From Alphaproteobacteria bacterium (GTDB lineage: Bacteria; Pseudomonadota; Alphaproteobacteria; Sphingomonadales; Emcibacteraceae), in the NCBI GenBank assembly GCA_002749135.1, contig NVVY01000011.1, positions 27,621-35,466 of the forward strand: a DNA stretch of 7,846 bases, read 5' to 3'. Numbering within the stretch: the stretch's first letter is position 1; every line of letters begins with the position of its first letter. Under the pieces are notes generated by a model. It saw nothing but the letters and a program-made list of their open reading frames with translations, had not been told where the DNA came from and made no database searches. Positions 1 through 7,374 of the stretch are shown piece after piece. The translations under genes were made by a program, and so were the position numbers.

Positions 1-61
1 CATATAGGTAACACAAGGGCGGGAAAAATTAGGCGTGAATAAGGGGGAATATGGGTAAAAA

Positions 62-71
62 TGTCATGACA
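62..71. repeat. Perfect 10-bp palindrome TGTCATGACA
   Basis: It has the TGT...ACA shape often seen at recombinase or transposase sites and at dimeric operators. I found no second copy elsewhere in the window, so a role as element end is unproven. Confidence 0.3.
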
Positions 72-87
72 CTAAAGTCTACGAACG

Positions 88-97
88 GTAATATTAC
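88..97. repeat. Perfect 10-bp palindrome GTAATATTAC
   Basis: It lies about 65 nt past the last stop of the operon. It overlaps a weak wider inverted repeat, CGGTAA (86-91) with TTACCG (110-115). A protein-binding site, a recombination site or chance are all possible. Confidence 0.3.
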
Positions 98-159
98 TTG
101 GTGGCAACGTTACCGAAGTTGAAATAATTGGCATACATTATGTGGCTTGGGGTTGGTGG

Positions 160-336
160 TTATTTCTCTTTTTTATCTTCCTCAAGCATTGCAATAATGG
201 TTACTAATTCCTGTTGCATAGCGATGCAGTTGTCTAAGGCAACTTCCTTAAAGTTTTCATTCTTCTTTAAAGTTTTTTCCTTTGCATTTTCTAACGCTTC
301 AATTAATTCTTGTTCCGTATCAGAAATGTTACTCAA
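160..336 (-). CDS. 58-aa helical ORF with TTG start, or severed C-terminus of the partner protein
   Basis: A short frame beginning at TTG (336-334), preceded by AGGTGG (349-344) with a 7-nt spacer, and ending at TAA (162-160). Its product begins SNISDTEQELIEALENAKEK and ends in EEDKKEK. It is charged, Leu/Glu/Lys-rich and almost certainly helical or coiled-coil, not noise-like. It lies in the same frame as the 162-aa partner gene. From that gene's TAA (370-372) the frame is open for 69 codons without interruption, reading LEDSILPGGIALSNIS in its first part. Two readings are possible: a separate third gene of the operon with a non-ATG start, or the tail of a roughly 232-aa partner interrupted by one stop (natural nonsense mutation, readthrough or sequencing error). 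I see no homology evidence to choose between them. The plus-strand frame in this region looks like a shadow. Confidence 0.45.
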   Translation of the reverse strand: MSNISDTEQELIEALENAKEKTLKKNENFKEVALDNCIAMQQELVTIIAMLEEDKKEK

Positions 337-369
337 AGCAATACCACCTGGTAAAATGCTGTCTTCTAA

Positions 370-858
370 TTACTTACAGATAACGGTGGAAATAAATTTA
401 TTGAATTTTGTTATGAAATCTCTTGTGGTGTTGCTTAGGTCATCCTTATTGGAAAGGTGGGTGTGAAAATAAGCATTATTGTTTCCACCAATCTCCGGGG
501 ATATTTTTTCCAAAAAATCTAAACATTTTTGATATTTTTTTATTGGGTCCACATTGGCTGGAAGAGCTGCTCGTTTATCCCAAAGTTGAATAATAAGTTC
601 AAAGACTTCTTGTTGAATACGACGCTTTTCATCTTTGTCGTCCTCTTTTTCAATATTATCAATAAGCTCCGCTATATAGTGGGCCATCCACCGGGCTAAT
701 GTATCCATAGAGTCATATAAATCTAGTTGGTTAACTATGTGATTACCAAGTTCCAACAATTCCGTCGGCGGCTTCAATGGATCCATCTCTTCGGAAGCAG
801 AAGAGCCTGACATATTCTGTTTTTTTGGTTTCTTCTTCATCCCGATAGGATCGGCCAT
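370..858 (-). CDS. Small helical partner of the Avs protein (Avs3b candidate)
   Basis: A 162-aa predicted cytoplasmic protein with no signal peptide or membrane segment. The first 30 or so residues are Lys/Ser-rich and probably disordered (KKKPKKQ at 8-14). These are the residues encoded in the overlap with the large gene, as expected of an overprinted segment. The rest is helical, including DTLARWMAHYIAELI at about 52-66, then an acidic/basic stretch (EKEDDKDEKRR) and further amphipathic helices. I see no catalytic motif. Type III AVAST systems pair the large NTPase with a small protein, Avs3b, of unclear role; the position, size and strict linkage here suggest that identity, but I cannot confirm it by homology. 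Translation should be coupled to the large gene, with its own GGAGGA site. Its frame continues open for 69 codons beyond the TAA at 370-372, so this ORF may be the front part of a longer protein cut by a nonsense codon. Confidence 0.7.
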   Translation of the reverse strand: MADPIGMKKKPKKQNMSGSSASEEMDPLKPPTELLELGNHIVNQLDLYDSMDTLARWMAHYIAELIDNIEKEDDKDEKRRIQQEVFELIIQLWDKRAALPANVDPIKKYQKCLDFLEKISPEIGGNNNAYFHTHLSNKDDLSNTTRDFITKFNKFISTVICK

Positions 859-3800
859 TATCTTGATTCCTCCGTATTACTTTTACTTCTAGTATTAATT
901 CCATCGCCACATTGTTGAGAAACTCCTTTATTCTCAACTTTGATGCAAACAATCTGTTTCCTTCCGTTTGAACGGAAGTCCCGTCAGCCCCTTCTCGTTT
1001 ATAAGGCGACTTATCGCCCCAATGCTCCGATGCGAATGTTAGTTCGCTATCACAATTAAACCACGATTGACCTCTTTGTTGTAAAGATAAAATTTGAACA
1101 ACTTCTTCGGATGGCTTGTTTGTGATTTCATTCACTCCAAATGCATATGGGTCAAACCTTTCATCTGAACCATCACCCTCATATGTGTTTAACCATCCTC
1201 GGAATTTGAACCCTCTTTCATTAATCTCCGAGTCATGGCCCGCATATGGAATCATGTATAGAAAACTATCATGCGGGGTTTGTAGGGCTCTTAATAATGA
1301 GTTAGCTTTGCTTGAGTTGACCAAAGCACTATTAATAGTGGTGCTTTCTTGGAAATCATAAGAACCCACACGATGGTGGCCGCTTACGATGAGAAAATCA
1401 TTTTTTGTTTCATGCTCTAGAATTTGTAAACAGTCGTTAGAGGTTAGGCTTTCTAACCAATCGTCAATTTCTTTTGTTGGTTTTTCCCAATATTTGGTTG
1501 CTAATGGTGGATAACAATAAAAATCTGACAACCAAGCACTTTCATATACGACAAGCTCTCTATCAAGCCAATCCTCAAATTTTTCATAATCATATTTCGG
1601 TGTTGACAGTGCATTTGAAACCATTAGCTCGCCCACAGAACAAAACATTGCGTGCCATGATAAGTATAGGTCTGGTGGCTCAATAACAGGGGTGCTACCA
1701 TGCCTATTAGATGTCAATGAATAACTAGTTTCTCCATAATAATTTCCTCGGGATTTATAGCTCCAGAATTCATCTGTTTTTTTATAGCCCCACTTGCTTA
1801 CGATCCATTTTTCAGCGATATCCAAAAATGTGTCATCATTCACATCATAGAATAATTGCTGAGCAGGATTGTACCAATATGGAAGGGTGTCAGTGCTATC
1901 AAAATAAAATTTTCTTTTGTTAAGGCTATCAAAGTTGCCAATACCATGTAAACCTCGCCAACCTTCAGGGTGTTTATCCTTCATTGAAATTAAACTAACA
2001 TTTATTTGTACAATTTCATTCTGTTCTTTTTTTGTGAAAGCAGAAGGTTGGCTCTTCATTAGTTGCTGTAAAGTTCTTTTGATATACTCTCTGATTAAAA
2101 CATGGGGGAATTTAGGATTAGTCCCCACAATCAATAATTTTTTAGCCAATGGGGCAATGAGTTGGGGGTTCTCTTGAGAAATTTTGTATAAAAATAAAGT
2201 GAGCCAAACTTGACCAGATATCCAATAATAGGGAGCGTCATTTCTGCGGAAACATTTGTCTTGTTTGCGGGAAAACAGGCTTTCGATGCAGTTTAAATAA
2301 GTGGTGTTTTTTTTAGGATCTAGCTTTAATAATCTACGTAGTATATGAGTTGCCTTCCAACGCACTCGGATGTCAATATCGGTCATCATTGCGAATACAA
2401 ATCTCAATAACCCCATTTCCTGTGTCTCAGATGATATATCGTCAATAGCCCATTGATCTTTTTCATCTTGGGAGATGCCGCTTAGAACCAAGTCTAAATA
2501 TTTCGGCACAAAGTTTATGACTTCGGAGGGAGAGCAATATCTGGTGACCACTCCTAACAATGAAAAAGCTGTAGAAGGGTTAAGGACGTCAACGCTATTT
2601 TCTATGGCTTTTGTAAGAATGTCGGCAATTTCTTCATCAGGTAGAGTTATCAATCCAAGAAATTTATCCAAAAGCATTTTCCTATCATAAGCAATACTAA
2701 GTACAACAATATGCTCTGAAACTATTCGTGAGAAAGATCGATTTATCCAGTTTTTGAGTGATAAGGGTGGATTGTTATTTTCATCCAAAATTCTAGTGAT
2801 GAGCTCAAACTTATCGTACGAATAAGGATCATCTTTATTGACGTCTAAAAGAGCTTCCAAAAAATCTACTTTATTTCGAGGTCTAATTTTCCCCCATATT
2901 TTTTCAAAAATGACTAGATCTGTTATATATTGCTCAAAATATTTTGCTTTTGATTTTGCTAATTCCAGGACAACCTCTATGTCATTGTTAGTAGTAAATG
3001 TGTAGTCAGGCCACTTAATACCTTGAAAAGGATCACGCTGTCCGATTTTTAGGCCCTGATGAGAAATATTATTTGTGAAAGTATCTTCAGTTTTAAGTTC
3101 ATGAAATTTTGCGGCTTTAAAAAATTCTCTCACCCAATGAATTTCTCTGTCTTCTTGTGGGATATTGTTGAAATACCTTCTGACTTCATTAGATGATGCG
3201 CCTTCACGCCATAATAATTGGTCCCGAGCGATAAGATTCAAAAGGTTTTTTCGGTCATTCAAATTAACAATATTATTGCATTTATCGATAAGTACTTTCG
3301 TTAAGTTTTCTGACTGCCAACTTAAAATGGGTGAAACCGATATAGCTGTTACAAGATCAATATCGTTATTTTCCAAAAGTTTAATGATACCTTCATTCAA
3401 AAGGTCTCCCACACTAGCTAATCCTTCATCTTCCCATCTAGATGAAGCCGCAAAGAGAAGTTTTGGTTCAATGTGAGCCAAAGCTCGTCCTACCGAACCC
3501 CATGGAAAATGGTCATAGCCATCTAAATTATTTGCGACAATAGAACTGAAAGTGAAAAATTTTGATGCGATTTCACCTTTCATCTCAGAAGACATGCTTT
3601 TAGAAACTTTTGCAAAAAGGGGTTCTACTACTTTCAGTTGATAAATAGTATCGTAATCAATGCCCTCTGCTATCGTTAAAGCGGCCTCATAAAGTGCCTG
3701 AGCATCACTACGACTTATTGGCATAAGAATTTGTGAGTACTCCAAAAGCAATCCCACTTTATCACTGGCGGCCATTTTAGTTGATTGAATAGTTTTCAGT

Positions 3801-6800
3801 TCTTTATTTAGATAATCAATTATTCTTTCGTGAGCTTGTGGTAGAAGGCCCAGGGAAGAAAGCACGATTTTGCTAGTGGTGAAAATACTCCTATTTTTAT
3901 GGTTAAATTCATTAAATACTGAGCTTAGTAGTTGATTTTTTTTAAGGTCGGTCAATGCAACGATTCTTGCGATTGACAGTAAAAAGACTGCCTTAAAGTC
4001 TTCAAAATTACGTCGTTCCTGGGTACTAATAGAATAGCCATTAAAACTCTTCTTAAAACTGACTATAAAATCTTTTGGAGTGATTGATTGTTGTATCAAC
4101 AGAGTCCTGTTGTGGTAAAGCTCGAATGTTGAGGTACAAAATTTCAACAAATCTCTTTTATGGTCTTCACGGTTGCGTTCAAGGCGTTTTTTTTCTTTTT
4201 CGTCTTTGTCTTTAGGGATAGGCGGTGGGGATATTAAAAAATCTTCTGCTGTCGCTGTAATTCCTTTATGGGCGCAATAAAGCACAAAAGCCCTAAATAA
4301 AAGATCAAGTTCCGAGGTATTAGAAATAAACAACCTGTCTTCTCTGCGATTTTCATCCTTTAAGTAAAAAGACAAAATAGGGCGAATAATTTCATGGCTA
4401 CCGCCTTGAGCCATAAATTGCTCAATTAAACTTATAACCAATTCATGGAAATATTTTTCCTCATGAAGCATTCGTTTTGAAGATAGTTTTGTCTTAAGAA
4501 AAACTCTTGTTAATGATTTTAGGGTCACTTCCAGATCTGATAATGGAACCTTAATACCAGCGGTGATTAACGGAACCTGGATATAAACTCTCCAGCAAGG
4601 GAGTAAATAGGGATCATCCAAGTATCCTTGGAGCAAATTAGATTTCTCAGAACTTATGACCTGAACAACCAGTTTCTGGAGTACATTCCTTCTTAATTTT
4701 CTCTTGTCACTGGCCGTCCATCCTCGCAAGGTAGCAGAAGCGGATTGCCAACCGTATAGGTGAAGTACTCCTTCTGTATTAGCAGCAATATCATTTGAAT
4801 TGATTCCCCATTCCGAATTAAAGTTGTTTGACTTTTGAGTCTGTTGAGATCGATAATTTTGCCAAGCCATATATTGGTGATTAGTGCTTTTAAAAGCATT
4901 TTCATCGCGCAATCGACCATACCGAGCCAACCTGTGTAATAAATGTTTACCCCGCAGTGGGAGCTGTTCAGGGTTATTAAAAATGTACTGATCTAAGCTT
5001 TCAAAGGCAAAATATGAGCTAAGATCTGGATTTTCGATTATGATTTTTTCAAGAAATTCATCTCCCTGAAGGGCTTGTGCCCCTTTGCTAAGCGCTAATA
5101 GAACACCCGCTCTATCCGATTGCTCAGAACAAATTTTCATTGCTGTCCGCATTCGGGAAAATTGAATGTTTTTCTTTTTTACAGTATCCCGTATAGTATT
5201 TTTGGGTATGCTTTCACCCAGAACTTCCATCAATTTTTTGGTGTCACTTACATGATACAATGCATCTGCAACATGGGTGATGGCGTATTCATTACTGTGA
5301 CGTTTGTCATACAAAACACGGGCAATTATTTTTTGAGCGGCACCGTCTTTTTCCTTACAATAACCCCGTAAGAAACCTTCAAAATCTTCATCAGACAGCA
5401 ATAAAAAGTCATTCTTAATGCGAACGCCTGTTTTCAAATCATTAACGATATCAATTATGCTAGAATCAGATTGTTCCATACATTCAGAGAGAATATTTAT
5501 CGGTATTGGCCGAGATAAATTTACGATTACCGCACAGAAGTATCGCAAGTCTTCAGGGGAGCCTAATTGGCTTGATGCCTCAGCTATATTCGCTTCGAAT
5601 ATGGAGTCTAATTCACCAGCAGAGCCTTCCGCCAAACTTAATATTTTATTTTTATCATTCCCCCCTAGCTCAAAAATATAGTCAAGCAATCGAGGAACGC
5701 CATTTGTCCCATGATGGATCATTTGTGACCATGATGATCTTGCCCCGGGTAGACGGTTTTCACAAAACATTTGTGTTTCTTTTTGGTTAAACCCACTTAA
5801 TTCTTTTGGGATAAAGTGCTCAGGAAGGTTAAGCTTTTCAAGCCGTCCCGTTCTTGTCGAAATACATATCCGAACATTTAAGGGGTAGCCCCTCATTTTT
5901 AGAAACGCTGGGAGGAACAAACTTTGGCTGTGCGAATGAATATCAGCGGCAGTAATTAAATTATCTGCGGCATCAACCGCTATAATAAGTAGAGCATCTT
6001 TATCTCTTTTAGCTAATTGCACCGAGGCATTAATAATTCTTTCTTTAAGAATACGGGGAAAGTTTTTTTCGTTGTTCTGGGGGATGAAAGGCGGCAAGTT
6101 AAGTCTTTGAGATATCTCATTACATATCTGAGTGATTGCTAGATCTTGTGTATGGCGATAGCTTGAAGGGTCCAAATATGTCCCCCCACCATAACTATCG
6201 TAATGGATAAAAATGGAACCCTTAGGCATTTGTTCTTGAATTTGAGTGAGGGCCGTCGTCTTTCCAATGCCTCCAGCCCCATGAATGCAAAAATATTGTT
6301 CCCCCCCAGACATAATCAACTCTGATATTTTAGAAACGTCTTCTCTATCAATTTTATTGAGAACATTTTTGAGTTTAGGCATGCACGGGAAAAGGTGTGA
6401 TCTTGAACTAATTCCGCATGAAGTTAATATATCAATTTCTTTAATGTATCTACCTGTGCCCTCGGGACGCATCAAAGTCTGAATAAAAATTTTAAGGGAA
6501 TGAAAAACAGCAGTACCTTCACCTTCTGTCCATTCAGATAGTGTCGCAATACTCGAGCCTTCTAATATCATGCGATTTGATTTCCCGCACTCTGAGAAGT
6601 CTAGGCATTGAATGAATTTTGCAAAAACCGGCTTTGTTAACTTACTAGCTTTGAATAGTTTTTTTCTATTCCCCAATTCTTTTTCAGCATCTATGGATTT
6701 CTCAACACCCAAAGCCCGAAGAACTTCAGGATTAATTTCCTGATTGCTTACCAACCTAATTTTCGTGTGCTCAGGATTCGCTAGTTCTTTTTTCTCATAG

Positions 6801-7162
6801 AGAATCTTTTTGAATGCTTGTGCCAGCCCATTAAATGTTGAGTTGCCTCCCGTATTCTTTGTGGATTTGCATAGCCGATTGATTGTCCACCTTTGATTAG
6901 GAGATGCGGAAGAATATTTTAATTGGTCTACGACAATCTTTGTTGCAGTTTCATAGCTATCACCCCCATAGAGAAATGAGCAATCAACTCCTCTCCATGA
7001 TCCAATAGGAGACTTTATTTTTTCGGGGATCCCCTCCACCGTTACAGCTTTAAGATCACCATCCCATTCTAAAAGTTTTAATGCTTGAACAAGAGCCCAA
7101 AGCTCATGGTAATTATCACCTGCATTTGATCCCCTTGCACCAGAGTTGTCCACTGTAGACAT
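743..7162 (-). CDS. avs3a: AVAST-type STAND NTPase with N-terminal Cap4-like nuclease (Avs3a-like)
   Basis: A 2139-aa cytoplasmic anti-phage sensor/effector. Residues 1 to about 220 look like a PD-(D/E)XK nuclease of the Cap4/DUF4297 type: the opening helix DNYHELWALVQALKLL, then E43, D60 and the core Q80-x-K82 (QLKYS). A STAND P-loop ATPase follows (about 255-500), with Walker A GAGGIGKT at 295-302, Walker B LLIIAVDAAD at 391-400 (D397, D400) and a sensor-like STRTGR at 435-440. Residues about 540-600 resemble the winged-helix region of STAND proteins. About 620-1720 is an alpha-helical solenoid of TPR/HEAT character, with a HEAT-like stretch near 1585-1615 and a charged KDKDEKEKKRLER linker near 984. 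About 1720-2139 is rich in Trp and Tyr. Known Avs proteins bind a conserved phage protein (terminase large subunit for Avs1-3, portal for Avs4), oligomerise and cut DNA. Assignment to type III is inferred from size, nuclease type and the small downstream partner; Avs2 or an unnamed Avs-like clade is possible. The frame is intact and much more AT-rich than ihfB, suggesting horizontal transfer. Confidence 0.85.
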   Translation of the reverse strand: MSTVDNSGARGSNAGDNYHELWALVQALKLLEWDGDLKAVTVEGIPEKIKSPIGSWRGVDCSFLYGGDSYETATKIVVDQLKYSSASPNQRWTINRLCKSTKNTGGNSTFNGLAQAFKKILYEKKELANPEHTKIRLVSNQEINPEVLRALGVEKSIDAEKELGNRKKLFKASKLTKPVFAKFIQCLDFSECGKSNRMILEGSSIATLSEWTEGEGTAVFHSLKIFIQTLMRPEGTGRYIKEIDILTSCGISSRSHLFPCMPKLKNVLNKIDREDVSKISELIMSGGEQYFCIHGAGGIGKTTALTQIQEQMPKGSIFIHYDSYGGGTYLDPSSYRHTQDLAITQICNEISQRLNLPPFIPQNNEKNFPRILKERIINASVQLAKRDKDALLIIAVDAADNLITAADIHSHSQSLFLPAFLKMRGYPLNVRICISTRTGRLEKLNLPEHFIPKELSGFNQKETQMFCENRLPGARSSWSQMIHHGTNGVPRLLDYIFELGGNDKNKILSLAEGSAGELDSIFEANIAEASSQLGSPEDLRYFCAVIVNLSRPIPINILSECMEQSDSSIIDIVNDLKTGVRIKNDFLLLSDEDFEGFLRGYCKEKDGAAQKIIARVLYDKRHSNEYAITHVADALYHVSDTKKLMEVLGESIPKNTIRDTVKKKNIQFSRMRTAMKICSEQSDRAGVLLALSKGAQALQGDEFLEKIIIENPDLSSYFAFESLDQYIFNNPEQLPLRGKHLLHRLARYGRLRDENAFKSTNHQYMAWQNYRSQQTQKSNNFNSEWGINSNDIAANTEGVLHLYGWQSASATLRGWTASDKRKLRRNVLQKLVVQVISSEKSNLLQGYLDDPYLLPCWRVYIQVPLITAGIKVPLSDLEVTLKSLTRVFLKTKLSSKRMLHEEKYFHELVISLIEQFMAQGGSHEIIRPILSFYLKDENRREDRLFISNTSELDLLFRAFVLYCAHKGITATAEDFLISPPPIPKDKDEKEKKRLERNREDHKRDLLKFCTSTFELYHNRTLLIQQSITPKDFIVSFKKSFNGYSISTQERRNFEDFKAVFLLSIARIVALTDLKKNQLLSSVFNEFNHKNRSIFTTSKIVLSSLGLLPQAHERIIDYLNKELKTIQSTKMAASDKVGLLLEYSQILMPISRSDAQALYEAALTIAEGIDYDTIYQLKVVEPLFAKVSKSMSSEMKGEIASKFFTFSSIVANNLDGYDHFPWGSVGRALAHIEPKLLFAASSRWEDEGLASVGDLLNEGIIKLLENNDIDLVTAISVSPILSWQSENLTKVLIDKCNNIVNLNDRKNLLNLIARDQLLWREGASSNEVRRYFNNIPQEDREIHWVREFFKAAKFHELKTEDTFTNNISHQGLKIGQRDPFQGIKWPDYTFTTNNDIEVVLELAKSKAKYFEQYITDLVIFEKIWGKIRPRNKVDFLEALLDVNKDDPYSYDKFELITRILDENNNPPLSLKNWINRSFSRIVSEHIVVLSIAYDRKMLLDKFLGLITLPDEEIADILTKAIENSVDVLNPSTAFSLLGVVTRYCSPSEVINFVPKYLDLVLSGISQDEKDQWAIDDISSETQEMGLLRFVFAMMTDIDIRVRWKATHILRRLLKLDPKKNTTYLNCIESLFSRKQDKCFRRNDAPYYWISGQVWLTLFLYKISQENPQLIAPLAKKLLIVGTNPKFPHVLIREYIKRTLQQLMKSQPSAFTKKEQNEIVQINVSLISMKDKHPEGWRGLHGIGNFDSLNKRKFYFDSTDTLPYWYNPAQQLFYDVNDDTFLDIAEKWIVSKWGYKKTDEFWSYKSRGNYYGETSYSLTSNRHGSTPVIEPPDLYLSWHAMFCSVGELMVSNALSTPKYDYEKFEDWLDRELVVYESAWLSDFYCYPPLATKYWEKPTKEIDDWLESLTSNDCLQILEHETKNDFLIVSGHHRVGSYDFQESTTINSALVNSSKANSLLRALQTPHDSFLYMIPYAGHDSEINERGFKFRGWLNTYEGDGSDERFDPYAFGVNEITNKPSEEVVQILSLQQRGQSWFNCDSELTFASEHWGDKSPYKREGADGTSVQTEGNRLFASKLRIKEFLNNVAMELILEVKVIRRNQDNGRSYRDEEETKKTEYVRLFCFRRDGSIEAADGIVGTW
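820..826 (-). other. A7 homopolymer in the two-frame overlap
   Basis: Seven A residues on the minus strand lie where both genes are coding. The large gene reads them as Lys2113-Lys2114 plus the first base of Thr2115. The partner reads them as the last base of a Pro codon plus two Lys codons. A +1 shift or loss of one A would join the large protein's frame to the partner's frame. The codon phase does not fit a canonical -1 slip from the large gene. No downstream pseudoknot was identified, so a recoding role is only a possibility. Confidence 0.3.
868..873 (-). promoter_or_regulatory. Strong Shine-Dalgarno deciding the partner gene's start
   Basis: On the minus strand GGAGGA lies 9 nt before the ATG at 858-856, inside the coding region of the large gene. 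The other in-frame ATGs (840, 813, 786) lack a comparable site. It therefore argues that the 116-nt overlap between the two genes is real and not a start-site error. Confidence 0.75.
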
Positions 7163-7167
7163 CTCTT

Positions 7168-7171
7168 CTCC
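7168..7171 (-). promoter_or_regulatory. Ribosome binding site of the large defence gene
   Basis: On the minus strand GGAG is followed by the 5-nt spacer AAGAG and the ATG at 7162-7160. This supports the annotated start, and the nuclease-domain signature begins only a few residues after it. Confidence 0.6.
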
Positions 7172-7210
7172 ATCTCTTAAATAATTTAAGTACTTACTCT
7201 TTCAGATAGC

Positions 7211-7239
7211 AAAATAACCTAAACGGTAATTTCGCACAA
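7211..7239 (-). promoter_or_regulatory. Weak candidate sigma-70 promoter for the defence operon
   Basis: On the minus strand, TTGTGC (7239-7234) and TATTTT (7216-7211) are separated by 17 nt. They match the -35 and -10 consensus at 3 of 6 and 4 of 6 positions. The -10 ends about 48 nt upstream of the large gene's ATG, a sensible leader length. The boxes are poor, and this is only the best-placed pair I found. Confidence 0.25.
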
Positions 7240-7331
7240 GAAGCAACTCATAATTGAAGGTTAGTCTTTTTTATGTACAGGGCGCGTGTTCGGTGGGGCG
7301 GGTTTGCCTGCGAGATTGTTTTCGGGAGAAT

Positions 7332-7349
7332 GTTTTGCATATACAAAAC
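7332..7349. repeat. Inverted repeat GTTTTG-N6-CAAAAC, possible operator
   Basis: Two perfect 6-bp arms, GTTTTG (7332-7337) and CAAAAC (7344-7349), flank the AT-rich 6-nt centre CATATA. It is immediately next to the 7359-7374 inverted repeat and upstream of the defence genes, so a binding site for a dimeric regulator is reasonable. It does not match the alphaproteobacterial LexA box pattern (GTTC-N7-GTTC). Confidence 0.35.
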
Positions 7350-7358
7350 CTTCTAACA

Positions 7359-7374
7359 GTCAAATGGCTTTGAC
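7359..7374. repeat. Inverted repeat GTCAAA-N4-TTTGAC, possible operator
   Basis: Two perfect 6-bp arms (7359-7364 and 7369-7374) flank the 4-nt centre TGGC. The repeat lies about 200 nt upstream of the large defence gene and 9 nt from the next inverted repeat. Each arm contains TTGAC in one direction, so it overlaps a possible -35 on either strand (TTGACA on plus at 7370-7375, TTGACT on minus at 7358-7363). Neither has a -10 at normal spacing. No regulator gene is visible in the window. Confidence 0.35.

Larger units (their letters stand above)
1..159. other. Gene-free left end of the window
   Basis: Downstream of the last stop there is no supportable gene. The plus strand holds a 23-codon frame (51-119, stop 120-122) behind an AAGGGGG run placed very close to its ATG; it is too short to call. 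No GC-rich hairpin with a T-run is visible for termination on the minus strand. Two perfect 10-bp palindromes occur here and are listed separately. Confidence 0.5.

Noticed and set aside
89..97. TAATATTAC, identical to the geminivirus/rolling-circle nick nonanucleotide
   Set aside because: It does not sit cleanly in the loop of a stable stem, there is no Rep gene, and a short AT-rich match is expected by chance.
51..122. 23-codon plus-strand frame MGKNVMTLKSTNG... behind a G-rich run
   Set aside because: Too short, with ribosome-site spacing probably too small and no recognisable product.
128..466. 112-codon plus-strand frame with a hydrophobic-looking product
   Set aside because: It lies opposite the partner gene and its in-frame continuation, and its Ser/Phe-rich composition is the mirror of Glu/Lys-rich helices on the minus strand. 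No good ribosome site is seen.
2307..4194. A8 tracts on the coding strand (2307-2314, 3936-3943, 4187-4194) as phase-variation sites
   Set aside because: Such runs are expected in a 6.4-kb AT-rich gene encoding many Lys codons; nothing sets them apart.
1116..6482. Several plus-strand frames of 65 to 103 codons and one minus-strand 75-codon frame
   Set aside because: All lie inside the 2139-aa gene in other frames, with low-complexity or noise-like products, and are shadows.
84..7230. AACGGTAAT present at 84-92 and 7222-7230 as possible direct repeats flanking the defence genes
   Set aside because: Only 9 nt, with no extended match, no integrase nearby and the right copy lying within the probable promoter region; chance is likely.
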